Below are positions 44,663-62,890 of a stretch of 64,000 nt of DNA, piece by piece (positions within the stretch are counted from its first letter, which is position 1; the number at the start of each line of letters is the position of its first letter). The position numbers and the translations under genes were made by a program. Source of the DNA: Aphelenchoides besseyi. Lineage: Eukaryota > Nematoda > Chromadorea > Rhabditida > Aphelenchoididae. Below the pieces are notes generated by a model. The model was not told where the DNA came from. It was given only the letters and a program-made list of their open reading frames with translations, and did not search any database. The DNA is taken from positions 9,300,001-9,364,000 of the forward strand of contig JAMPIQ010000003.1 of NCBI GenBank assembly GCA_024699855.1. Direction: 5' to 3'.

Positions 44663-45840
44663 ATGGGCTACAGTGGTCAAGAAAAAGCGAAGTTTGTTGG
44701 TGTGTTCATTGAGGAGGCGTACTGTTACGTCAAGTTTGTCAAACGAATTCGTCGTGATGCCGGAGATGATGATGCTCGTAACCCCGATCGCAAAACCATC
44801 CAAAAATGGGTGGAAAACTTCTACGCCACTGGTTCAGTGCACGGCGAGCGCGGTATGCACAAGTCCAAGTGAGTTCGAGTTTTGCTTTTTTTTCATTGCC
44901 CTTTAGGCGTGTTCGAAACGCAGAAGCAATTGAAGATGTTCGAGAAGCGTTCGCGGCCAACCCTCATCTTTCAACGAGGCGCAATCAGTTCGTTATTGGA
45001 CCCAGTGGTGATGGAGAAGACGAGCCAACCACTCCGATGTCACGAAGCACACTCCAGCTTATCCTCAAAGAAGACCTGAAGATGCGTCCCTACCATCTTC
45101 AGATGGCACACGCTCTCGACGCTCCAGATCCCGCCACGCGAATGAATTTTGCCCGAGACGAGTTGATGCGTCTGGCGGCTGATCCGGATCGGTTGAATAA
45201 CTTGTTATTCACCGATGAAGCCCACTTTCATTTGGATGGGGGTGTGAATCGGCACGATTGGATCATGTGGGCAGATTCCAACCCGCATTGGTTCGATACC
45301 TGTCGTTTTCCCTCTCCGAAAGTGACGGTGTGGATGGGCGTTGGCATTGAAGGCGTGATTGGCCCAATTTTTTGGGAACCATCAGCCGGTCAACGGGGAA
45401 TCAACTCCCAGTGGTTGGAACAAACCCTGGTTAACGAGATCCTGCCAACCCTTAGGGGTTGGCCCAATTTCCACAACATCTTGTTCCAACAAGATGGCGC
45501 CCCGTGTCATATTGGGAACAACGTTCTGACTTTGCTCGATCGTGAATTCCCGGGGCGGTGGATTGGAAGAGGAACCCGTGCCCATCCATCACCCGCGGCT
45601 TGGCCACCTCGATCTCCAGATCTCACACCATGTGATTTCTGGCTTTGGGGTTACATGAAAGGCCGAATATTCAACACGGATCAGCGTCCCAGAACGCTCG
45701 ACGAGTTGAGGACGGCAATTGTTGAAGTCGCCGACCAATTAAGACAAGATCGACCAATGCGCGAACGAGTCATGGCCAACTATCATCGGCGACTTCAAAC
45801 CTGCCTGGATCGACAAGGGGGACAAGTGGAAATCCGATGA
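44663..45840 (+). CDS. Mariner/Tc1-superfamily transposase with one intron
   Basis: Exons 44663-44868 and 44907-45840 join across a 38-nt GT-AG intron to 379 aa. The N-terminus (MGYSGQEKAKFVGVFIEEAY; DRKTIQKWVENFYATGSVHG) is the helix-turn-helix DNA-binding region. The catalytic domain shows FTDEAHFHLDG (first Asp), FQQDGAPCH (second Asp) and PPRSPDLTPCDFWLWGYMKG (third Asp). Between the second and third Asp I count 46 residues, against 34 in classical mariner, because of an insertion around RGTRAHPSPAAWPP. The enzyme would cut and paste the element at TA sites. No stop or frameshift is visible. AATAAA follows at 45855, just after the stop. Confidence 0.92.
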
Positions 45841-45886
45841 ACTCATTACTGTTAATAAATTGTGATCTCGAAATGAAAACAGACCG

Positions 45887-45947
45887 ATTTTTCATTTCAA
45901 AAATTTTTTTTCGGGAAAAAAGTGGGAGTTCATTTTTAATCACCCTG
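45887..45947 (-). repeat. Right terminal inverted repeat of the mariner element
   Basis: Inverted partner of 44571-44631; outer end CAGGGTGATTAAAAATGAAC read inward. Confidence 0.92.
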
Positions 45948-46002
45948 TATAATCTCTGAGACAAGAAGAAAAAATTCGGGGTGGTAAATGGCTTTAGAAT
46001 TA

Positions 46003-46529
46003 TTAGGATAGGGAGAAACTTTTCGGACAGTTGCATATGCCAAAAGACTAAAATTTTTGTTCCAAAAATGTCAATTTTTGTCCGATTTTGTTTTTGTTGG
46101 AGGATTAATGTCTTAATTAATTGAAGATCAGAGTTAAGTATTTAATCTCCAAAATAATCGCCATTAGGTGCTACAACCGCTTCCCAACGATCAATCAAGT
46201 TCAGGATGCCGCGCCTGTAGAACTTGTCTTTGAATTCGGCTCCTTCTTCTGTGAATCGCTTAAACCAGTTTCCTGCTGTACTTCTTGTGACTCTCCCTTC
46301 TCCATAAGCAAGACAAATTCGATGAACCGCGTTGCTGATTGACGAACTCGTAATGGAGCAACAATCGAACTTGTTCGCGATCCAATTTCATTGTAAAGTG
46401 ACGATTTAACACTCACAAGTTTTAAACAACCAACAAAAACAAAAAATCGGACAAAAATTGACATTTTTGGAACAAAAATTTTAGTCTTTTGGCATATGCA
46501 ACTGTCCGAAAAGTTTTTCCTTATCCTAA
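46003..46529 (-). mobile_element. Internally deleted mariner (MITE-like)
   Basis: A 527-bp element flanked by TA (46001-46002 and 46530-46531), with about 98-bp inverted ends beginning TTAGGATA and containing CTTTTCGGACAGTTGCATAT. On the minus strand its core is a fusion of transposase ends: an N-terminal piece (REQVRLLLHYEFVNQQ), a middle scrap, and a C-terminal piece (LIDRWEAVVAPNGDYF, compare mariner 'LPERW..V...DG.YF'), in shifted frames. It is thus a deletion derivative of an ordinary mariner, distinct from the neighbouring intact element, whose ends differ. Confidence 0.85.
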
Positions 46530-46958
46530 TAATGTACAGTTCGATGACCGTAGCAACAACCTCCAAGCTCACAGACCGCAACGCCGATTGCTAGGAGCAA
46601 GAAAACAACTCGAACTCGGTCGCATGTCTTTGGCATTTGCACGTGAGTTTGCCATTCAACTTTGCTATTGACCGCACTCGTAGTTACCTTTTGATGTTGT
46701 AAATAAGAACTTATAACAACAATTTCTTATACCGTATTTTCTGTTCTTTACCGGCATGCTGGTCTATTAGCAAAAGGCCGCAAGTGAATAGATAGCTTTA
46801 GTTAACGCTAATAATCAAAACGTTTGTTCACTTTTCAATGAACCATTTAGTAACTTCTAACAAAGTCGTTTATTATGACAATTAGCACTCGTAATGTAAG
46901 TAACAGAAACGTTCGTTGTAAGGGAACCGAAGATATGATAGTAAGTCGATATCGTTGT
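46530..46958. other. Intergenic, 3' flank of the NALCN gene
   Basis: No coding sequence is recognised. It should include the channel gene's 3'UTR on the minus strand. Confidence 0.4.
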
Positions 46959-54764
<7,806 letters not shown>

Positions 54765-55981
54765 TTCGGCTCACTAAACAATCATAGAAACGATTCTATC
54801 CACGCAAAAATGTTTCGAATCAACAATCACAAACAATGAAACGACTCGTGAACAACGTTTCTAATCTTCGATATTGGCCCCGAAACTCAACATATGGAAT
54901 CGAATTTCTAATAACTTCGCAAACATCTGCTCAACAGATTAGTTGACAAGCAAAACGACTGAAATTAGTGAGTAAAAACGAAACCAACATCCCAGTTATG
55001 ACTCAACTCCAAGACTTATAAAACCGTGTAATCAAACGAGAACATGGTTCTTTCGAATAGTCGAGGCTTTCGACTTAATGAGCTCAATTACTCTCAACAT
55101 TGCCGGAAGAGCAAACAACTCCAATGGCTAATCTTCGACAGTTCGAAAAGATTGCAATGTAATTTAAAAACCGACCAAAATCCAACTTCAACGGTCGTCA
55201 AAATGTTAATCGCATTCGAGTTTCGCATCAAAACGTTAATTTCTACGAAAACGTCGATTCGCTTCATTCATCACTGTGAAACCTCCAGAATTTCTTTTCC
55301 ATTAAACGAAATTAACTCGTCCGTCTTCCCAGTCACTCAAAAGCCTTGTGCGCAAGTTGGTATCTTCAAAATTTGCATGAAATCAACGGAAACACGCGCT
55401 ACTCTCCAATTCACTTTTCTCCTCATTCTCACGCTCCAACAACGTTCACACAAAAGGTTTCTTGAAAAAAGTGAACTTACATTGTTTTTCCTCCTCAATG
55501 GACATCATCTTCACTCAATGAAACACAAATTAGATCATCAAATCATAACCGAAACACCCACTTGGCCACCCACCGTTGGGTCGACTTCCCGAATTGTCTG
55601 CATGCTTTTTGGGTATTAGTTTTGGTTTCCGATGTTCTTCTGTTTCTTCGCTGACACTTCTTCCGACCGGTCACTGCAAATCTTCTTTGCAGCGACGCGA
55701 CAAAGCACAAATATTGACATTTTTGAAAATTGATGACCTCGTCGTAAATGCGAAGATTCTACTTCATTTTTCTGAGCGCTTTTTTGGCGAAAAGACTCAA
55801 CGTTTTTGAACTGTTTCAATACAAACGGCACTCTTCCTTCCTTCGCCCAACTTCCAACAAACCGCTCATCGACTTGCATCCAAGAAGAGGCTACGCACAT
55901 GCCAAACCCCACTCTTCAGTCGTCGTAATTAAGTTAAAGTCCACGTGCATTGAATAAGCAAACAGTCTCAACGCGTCTTAG
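54765..55981. other. 1.2-kb intergenic region upstream of the channel gene
   Basis: A 191-codon plus-strand frame (55044-55619) has no splice support, domain or plausible composition, and I leave it uncalled. This interval should include the NALCN promoter. Confidence 0.45.
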
Positions 55982-57081
55982 TTACGATGTTCTCTTACCG
56001 TAATGCGGACGTGTTCGACCGCCACTGGTCGCCACCAACAGATCGGCAATCGCCGCCATCGAATCTCGTTTTGTGTGCATTCCGGCCGTTGCTCCAACCA
56101 AATTGCCAAGTCCAACGAAGCCGCCAGCTGTCGTACTGCCCACTCCACGACTCGCTGTTGCCGTTGCTGCAACCACTGCTGCTGAAAAGATCGAGGTTCA
56201 GATAACGAGACAAAAAGATCCGGACTTTGATTGAAAGCCAACTGTCGAAGACCACGTGCCGATATCAGAAATAACGAACGTGTGAACCCAACAGACACAA
56301 CGAATAAAAAACATTGCCACCCCTCTTCTCAACCTTAAGCGTCTTGTACGCGCAAAATTTGATTTCCCGTGAAATACGAAAAAAGCGAAAAAACGTTTTT
56401 TGGCAACTCCGTTGAACTCACTGGAAACTTGTAAGTCAAAATTTGTTGCAGCGAAGCTGTTTCATTGTCCGGAAATCGCAATTACTTTCCAGCCTTCTTT
56501 CGATAAACCCAATTAGAAACTTTCAAGACGTTTGATGTTTAGAAATGATCTCAAAAACAAAACTTCACCTATACCTGCAGCTACAGCGGCATTGCCGGGA
56601 CCGGCAATTGTGGCTGAGCGGATTGGCAGCGAAGCCAAGAATCCAGCGTGCGTGGTCTTTCGATTCCCGAACATTTGAGCCGTTGAATGATGAGGTCGCT
56701 AAAAATTATATAAGTGTATCGAGGTCTTTGCACACTTACTCCTGGCCAGAATCTCAAGTTTGTCGTCTCTTCGTAATCATCGCTGTACTCGTATTCGTCA
56801 TCGTAATTCCGATCGTCGTAATCAAGAGTGCGACCGTGTCTTCGTTGCCACTGCTTCAAAAACTGTTGATGTTGTTGTTCGGCGACTGAAAACTTGGAAA
56901 TCGGATTCAGAACAAGTGATTTTCGTCGATCATAGGTTTGTAATGGCGCCTGATAGGGAAACGGATATGCGGCCGGTGTGGGAGTTGTTGCGAATGGAAT
57001 CGATCGTTTGGGTTGAGCCAAATTGCCGAGTGATCGTTTGGGTTGAATCGACGGAACTTGTGGATAAGGAGCAGCACACAT
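55982..57081 (-). CDS. Unrecognised protein with Pro-rich N-terminus, acidic Tyr-rich middle and Ala/Gly-rich C-terminus
   Basis: Three minus-strand exons (56740-57081, 56575-56698, 55982-56181) join in phase to 221 aa. The N-terminal part contains a doubled basic motif (QPKRSLGNLAQPKRSIPF) that resembles dibasic processing sites but follows no visible signal peptide from this ATG. The middle is Asp/Tyr-rich (DYDDRNYDDEYEYSDDYEE). The C-terminal 90 residues become Ala/Gly/Thr-rich (SATIAGPGNAAVAAG; GVGSTTAGGFVGLGNLVGAT) and end HYGKRTS. The same compositional bias continues across the last intron, supporting the model. An upstream exon encoding a signal peptide could exist; if so a neuropeptide-like or structural secreted protein is possible. 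I do not recognise a family. Confidence 0.5.
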
Positions 57082-58492
57082 TTTTGAATAAATCGAATAG
57101 AAATGTTTGCAAACAAAGTTTGAAAGTGGAGAATCTGTCGGACACAACGAATACGATTTGTGGTTTCAAACGACGGCTAACGAACTTTGAAAGTCGCTTT
57201 TTTAACCCTTCCGCTTCTCCACACTTCGAGATTGATTTCGGACCGTGGGTTTCGAGCCAAAAAAGTTTCATGTTTTAAGTGGTTTTTGCTCAGAATCAAA
57301 CTAAGAAGTGACTTATTTCCGCAGTTCATTCGAAATGAACGAATGTTCCCGGCTTACCGTTCGATGGTCGAAAGAACCAATAGTCGCTAGGTGATAAGAG
57401 GGACATTAGCAGCTACCTTTTAAGGGCTCAAGAATGAGTCGGAAATCGAAACATACTGCTAACGAGCTTTGAAACAAAAGACTCGTTGGAGTGTTTCGAT
57501 TAAGATAAGAGATTTCAAGCAGAAGTTCACAATTAGGCACGCTCCAAGATTATATCAAAGAAACAAAATCGAAGGTCGTTAAATGAGCTTTCGAGATTGG
57601 AGACGACTGCCGCTAAGCGTAGCACGTTGACGAGTGGCCAAATGAAGTGGTCACAACGAAAACACGCGATTCACGAACAAAAGAAGGTCGCCGTGAGTTC
57701 GGTTTTCAATTTCCGACTTTCGATCCAACGATTAAGTGAAAGACGATGCAACAAGACGTTGAGTGCTCATTCACTTGAACGGCCAAACGTTGCAACACGC
57801 ACAGAACGCATTTACAAGTTTTTTCCTTCGCTGCAAAGTGCTCAATATCCGTTTGTGGAAACTCACTTGTCAGTTTTTTGTTTGGATTTTCCAAGACACG
57901 CGTGTCGGAAACGATTCGATTGGTCCCTAGAGGGAAAGATCGGGAGCGTGGGGCGGAAACAAAATCGCCGTCTTCTTTCCGTCTGATATTCAATTCCCAA
58001 CCAGAAAAACGCCGGGACGCAAAACTACTTCTTCATCTTTGTGCGCTCGTCTTCGTTTTTGGACTACTTTCTTAACTGCGCGCGAATTCACAACGATTTC
58101 CCGTTCCACTGATATGAAGCGCGTCGGACGAAAAAAGAAAACCGGCAAAATCCGCCACTTTTTATTTGAAGATGCTCCTTAAAATGCAATCGTCGTCTTC
58201 TTCTTTTAATCGTCTCACATGGACGCAAAACGGCGGTTTGCGTATCCGCGAAAAGTTGTCAAATGAAAAACGCGTAATGGGCTTCAAAACTTCTTTGAGC
58301 AGAATTCGAATGAGTTCAGCACGTCGATAGCTTCTTTTTTATAACGACATCAACCGTTGAAGTCCAAGAAACAACTCGTCTAAGTCCTGTCACGAACCCT
58401 TCAACACCCCTAAGTAATCGACCCGTTTATTACTTAAAGGATTAAAGTAAACACAAACAATCAACGGGATTTAAAGTATTTACCAAACGTCG
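57082..58492. other. 1.4-kb intergenic stretch
   Basis: Short overlapping frames only; no recognisable exon. It contains the presumed promoter of the 56-57 kb minus-strand gene and the 3'UTR of FAM98. Confidence 0.4.
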
Positions 58493-59508
58493 TCAATTTC
58501 CACGTTGTTTCTTTCCATGTGAATGGTCTGGTTTGTCGGCGTACTCACGTTTAACCTAAGAACCCGAAGAGTCAAAACATCAACTACTCGGTTACCTGAT
58601 TCTCCACTCGATTGTCCCGTTGCTTATTGAAGTGATCGAAACGATTCGGACCGCCGTGATGTCGGTTCCCGTGATGTCCACGACCTCTACCGCGATGATA
58701 TTGCTGATTGCGCTGTTGACCGAAAGTCTCTCGATTTGGTGCAATAATCTCGCCGGTACGACCTCCACGATCCTGCGGCGCTGTTGGCAACGTAAACGAA
58801 CTAATCGACGAGCGAGTTTGCTGACGATGTGAACTCGCTTTCTCCAGAAACAAGATGTCTGAAACAACCGACTGACCACTTGTATCCTCACTTTTTATTC
58901 GTACCTTCAGTTGCTCCCAAAACGTCGGCCACGGTAATCGGCGACCAACCGTCCAGTTTGTCGCGTTCCGGAAGAAAGATGTCTTTGATCGCACTCTCTT
59001 GTTCACGCACACGATCCGACCAGAAGAACGAGTCGACGGTCACGTCCAATCGTTGGACCAACAACGCGGCACGACGTGAGAAGTCGGCAGTCAGGAACTC
59101 GGCGTATTTGTCCGCTTTCTGCCAATCCACATTCTTCAAACGAATCGACGTTGTGATTGAACGTGGACGACGATTCAGACCGTTGAAGGACTTTTTGATC
59201 TGAAATTTCGAGAATTGAATATCAGTTCAAGGTCGCGGACCTCTGCGCCTAGGAAGCGGAACAACGCGTTCGGATCGGAAATGTTTGGCAGTTTCGTTGC
59301 GTTTAAACGCTCTAACAGACGAGCCAACGAAACTGCAACATCAGTCGATGGTAGTGTCTAAACAAGAATCTTAAAAGTGACAACAAAGTGAACTTACGAT
59401 TTCATCACCAGTTGCCTTCTCGTTCATTTCACCGCTTCGATCGCTCGTGTCCATGGGTTCCCCTTGCGAGTCCGCAATTTCTTCATTCATTTTAACGTCT
59501 TCAGCCAT
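58493..59508 (-). CDS. FAM98 family protein (tRNA-ligase-complex associated)
   Basis: Five minus-strand exons (59398-59508, 59241-59357, 58905-59199, 58596-58858, 58493-58555) sum exactly to 282 aa. The family core is clear: DFSRRAALLVQRLDVTVDSF then FWSDR corresponds to the FAM98 'RR.LLMKRLDVT.QSF.WSDR' block, and PTAPQDRGGRTGEI to 'GRVPDRGGRPNEI'. A C-terminal RG/GH-rich tail (YHRGRGRGHHGNRHHGGPNR) matches the RGG tails of FAM98A/B. In animals FAM98 is a subunit of the RTCB-DDX1 tRNA ligase and RNA-transport complex. The N-terminal calponin-homology-like region is much shorter than in vertebrates (about 75 residues before the core). The second intron's donor reads GTCCGC, a weak match. The gene is head-to-head with VPS33, 185 bp between start codons. 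Confidence 0.85.
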
Positions 59509-59693
59509 TCAGTCAAATTCAACACTAAAAACTGATTTCTAGCGATCTCAACTCCCGTAAATATTTTCCACCAAACATGTTCGTCCACTTGACTGTTGCA
59601 ACAAAGTTCCTCGACTTTGATTCCCGACCGATATCCAAACTTTTTAGCCAAAAGAACGTTTGACTCTTGTTTAAGTTCGATATCACTTCTGAT
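59509..59693. promoter_or_regulatory. Bidirectional promoter interval between FAM98 and VPS33
   Basis: Only 185 bp separate the two divergent start codons, so both promoters and 5' leaders must share this segment or lie inside the genes. No TATA box is evident. Confidence 0.55.
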
Positions 59694-61766
59694 ATGAACA
59701 CCAAAAATGGATACTCCTCGGCGACTTCCACCTTACTTCTCGACTCCATCAGGTCGTCAGCCAAAACGACGCTCTTCAACGACTTGGACGAACAGGAAGG
59801 AGTGAAGATGATCATTTGGGAAAGTTCGGTTATGAAGCACGTTGATTTGGTTTGTTCATCGTTCTTTCACATACTTGTTACTCGTTTCGTTTCAGTTAAT
59901 TCCGTACAACGAGTTCACGAATCACAACGTCAAAAGTCATCGTGTTCTGCCCGACAAACCGTCCGAAGATCTTCGCGCGTATCCCATAGACGGCATTCAA
60001 CACGTTTACTACGTGATACCGCCAATCAAAAAGTTTTTCGTTAAAGTCATGGAGTGTTTGGCTGTTAAACTGGTGAGTTGTTTCCTCAAAAACTTTTCTC
60101 AACGTTTTTCAGACCGCACGTCCAAAAGTTCATGTTCGTGTGTTGACCCGAATTCCGAAGTCATTGCACGAGTTCTTCGTCGAAGACACCCGAGTTCGTC
60201 AACGACAACCATCATTAGAAGCGTGGCCCTTCTTCTGGTTGCCGGCTTTCGGCGATTTTCTGCTCAACAACTTTGCTTCTGTGACACCCGCACGACTGCT
60301 GGTTTCCGACGATTTCGAATTGTTCTTCTTATGTGCTGCAGCATTGAACGATGTTTTCACGGCTCGACGAATTTACTGGCGTGGTGAATGGGCCAAACAA
60401 GTGGTCCAAAACTTGCAGACGTTGAAACCAGTGAGTATTTTTCATAGAGACTTTTGATTACATGGTTATAGACTCCGCAATCTTCCAATTGCATTTTTGA
60501 TTCGCTGATTGTTGTTGATCGAATTTTGGATCCGATCAGTCCGCTTCTTCAACAATTTTCGTTTGCCGGAGTATTGGATTCGATGTTCGGCATCTCGATT
60601 AAGGGAGTTGTTGAGGTGCACGAAGAAGTTCTTAAACAGGTCTTACCGTTAGCTGAAGCAAAAGAAGGCAAATTGGAGAAGATTGCGTTGACATCCGAAA
60701 TTTACACTCAAATCGTTCATTCATCGATTGGAGACGCTTTGAAGGTTGTTCGAAAGTACCTACGAGAGTTAGCGGACATTGAAACGGTATTAAAATATTC
60801 GTTCAAACCCTTGAATAAGCGATTGTAGGCTCATGGTCAATTGACGTCGATCAACGACTTTAAACAGTATATGCCATCGCTTCAGAAGCTAGTAAAATCG
60901 AAAGCCGTTGCTAGTCAAGCGTTTCGTTTATGTTCGATTTGTTTTTGTTACTGTGCACAATCCGAACATCGAAAACAGCTGGAATGCGAGAGAGACATTT
61001 TGTCCGGTCACTTCAATCAGTCGACTATGATCGATTATGTCGAGGAATTGATTTTGAATGCAGAGTCTGAGGATGACGGTTCTCGTGCAATTCGCTTGAT
61101 TGTTTTGCAATCGCTAGTAAACGGCGGACTCACATTGAAGTTGTGGAACGAATATCAAAAGCTTTTGGTTCAAGTGAGTGATCAGCCATCGCTTATACGA
61201 CCATGTTTTAGTCGTTTGGACCTGTGGCCGTGACTTGGTGTTTGAATCTACAACAAATCAGTGGCTTAGTTCAAATCTCCGGTACTCAACAAACTCGGGT
61301 ACAAACATTTCATTGCCAATTTGCTCATCTTTTCTTTAGTTCGCTCATGTTTCAACGGACATTAAGCGTTTGAAAGCGGTAATAGAAAATGAACAAGTTC
61401 GTTTAACGTCTTACTCCCCAAATTAACTTGCTATTTGAGGATCCGTCAGCTGCCTATTTCAACGGCTATGTCTCGCTGTTGGTTCGCATCCTTGAACGTG
61501 GTCAACGCGAAGTTTGGAAAGGGTTCGAAACCTACGCAAACAGTCAACTCAAGAATCTTCCTGCAATCAACGTCGATGTGCCCACAACAACTGCTGATGC
61601 TCGAGTTCGAACGGGAGCTTCAAAACGTACGGCGTTGTTTGTGATCGGAGGTCTAACTCGCGCTGAAATCGCGTGTCTTCGCGCCCAACCAAATCCGTTT
61701 GCCGCAATATTCACGACGCAAATTCTGAAGCCACAAGATATGATCGATTTTCGAGTCACCAACTGA
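59694..61766 (+). CDS. VPS33, Sec1/Munc18-family HOPS/CORVET (or CHEVI) subunit
   Basis: Eight exons (59694-59849, 59896-60072, 60113-60430, 60472-60786, 60829-61173, 61212-61298, 61340-61378, 61440-61766) join in phase to 587 aa, close to VPS33A (about 596). SM-family landmarks: KMIIWESSVMKHVDLLIPYN, VIPPIKKFFVKVMECLAVKL, LEAWPFFWLPAFGDFLLNNF, the LIVVDRILDPISPLLQQFSF segment (SM 'DR..D..SP....TY..L..D'), FGISIKGVVEVHEEV, and the C-terminal ALFVIGGLTRAEIACLRAQ ('V..VGG.T..EI..LR'). VPS33 clasps assembling SNARE bundles for endosome-lysosome fusion. I could not settle A versus B paralogue. One oddity is the stretch AFRLCSICFCYCAQSEHR near residue 380, rich in Cys and unlike the family's helical linker, which may hide an unrecognised intron. 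The 39-nt seventh exon is very small. Confidence 0.85.
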
Positions 61767-61956
61767 TCGGTTTTTGTCGTCTCTGTACAGTCTGCCATAT
61801 CCCGAATCATTCCTATCTGTTTAACGGGTTTCTTGTGTTCTACCTAATCCCATTACCTTATTAAATAAAATTAATTACCACGTGAATCGTTCAGACCAAT
61901 CGGAGTTGTCTTTTGACTTCTCTTTTTATTTCGACTGAATTTGTTTATCTAACTTC

Positions 61957-62647
61957 ATGCATTGGCTTCCAGCTAAAATGCCTGTTATACCACGCGTCGA
62001 TCGATTGAAAACAATCTTCACCGCGGCAAAACAGTTAAATTTCGGATATCAACTCACTGGTTTTCCCACGACACCGCAGTGGAACGGTTGGAATGGACGT
62101 GCGATTCCGCAGCTTCATCGTCTGACTATTCGATTCTGTCGAAAAGACGTGACAAGTGCCGGAGTTCGTGAGTTTATTTCAACCGAACTGGAAGCTTTCG
62201 CCCGTCAGAATCCGGCTACTGCGATTTACGTTCTGCCCGCTCGTCAGTGTATTCCGACGTTTCGTGGCGAGTATGCCAATGGCCGTCTGGTTCATATCAA
62301 CGCTAAGCATTTTACGTAAATTCTCAACTTTGTGCCTCTCCATTGACATCTTGTCTTTTAGTTTGGATCAAGTTTGCCGTCATTTGAACGATCTGAGATC
62401 ACGATCCGGCGAACCGATCGTCAAATTCGTTTCCAATCAAACAGCCGAAAACAAGTCGATTCAGGGTCAATGGACACCGCAAACGTGGCAATCAACAGAA
62501 CAGAACGTCTACTGGTCGGAGTTACCGCAACCTAAGTTCTCTCCGCATTGTACCACCGAGATCACGGCCACAGACTACGTTCTCGACAAATCGGTTCCCG
62601 TCGATGGAACTGAAGAGCCAGTAACGGCACAAGCGGTTAATCATTAA
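61957..62647 (+). CDS. mrpl-43: Mitochondrial large ribosomal subunit protein mL43
   Basis: Two exons (61957-62315, 62362-62647) give 214 aa. Key matches to mL43: LHRLTIRFCRKDVTSAGVRE, FISTELEAFARQNPATAIYV (the '[22 protein letters not shown]' block), CIPTFRGEYANGRLVHI and KSIQGQWTPQTW (compare 'NPSIQGQWHPF'). The fold is thioredoxin-like (L51/S25/CI-B8 domain) and the protein sits in the mitoribosome large subunit. It extends about 60 residues past the usual end (after TWQ), with no known domain. A second ATG at 61978 is equally possible. It begins 190 bp after the VPS33 stop on the same strand, a spacing compatible with a nematode-type operon, though that is inference. Confidence 0.88.
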
Positions 62648-62890
62648 CTCATTTGTTAGGACCTTGTTTTCCAAAGTAAACTTGTTTTTCTTCATTTCTT
62701 TCAAGAGAGGTATGTAATTATGCTACGAGCATTGTTTTCGACGTTCAGAAACCACAAAGTATGATTTATAGTGGCAATAAGACGTGATCAATTGCAACAA
62801 ATTGAAAAAAGCAAAAGTTGTTATAACAAAGACGAACATGTAGAATGAAATAGTGAGATTCAGAAGTAATTGAAACAAAAAATGATGGAC

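Larger units (their letters stand above)
44571..45947 (+). mobile_element. Apparently intact mariner-superfamily DNA transposon
   Basis: A 1,377-bp element between TA dinucleotides (44569-44570 and 45948-45949), with 61-bp terminal inverted repeats that differ at two single positions plus homopolymer length, and one uninterrupted transposase gene. High TIR identity and an open frame imply recent insertion. Confidence 0.92.

Noticed and set aside
55044..55619. 191-codon plus-strand open frame
   Set aside because: No recognisable motif and no introns, with a composition unlike neighbouring genes; it sits upstream of the channel gene's start and is most likely chance.
55982..57081. Calling the QPKRS...QPKRS protein a neuropeptide precursor
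   Set aside because: No signal peptide is visible in the model, the spacer peptides do not repeat, and most of the protein is acidic or Ala/Gly-rich.
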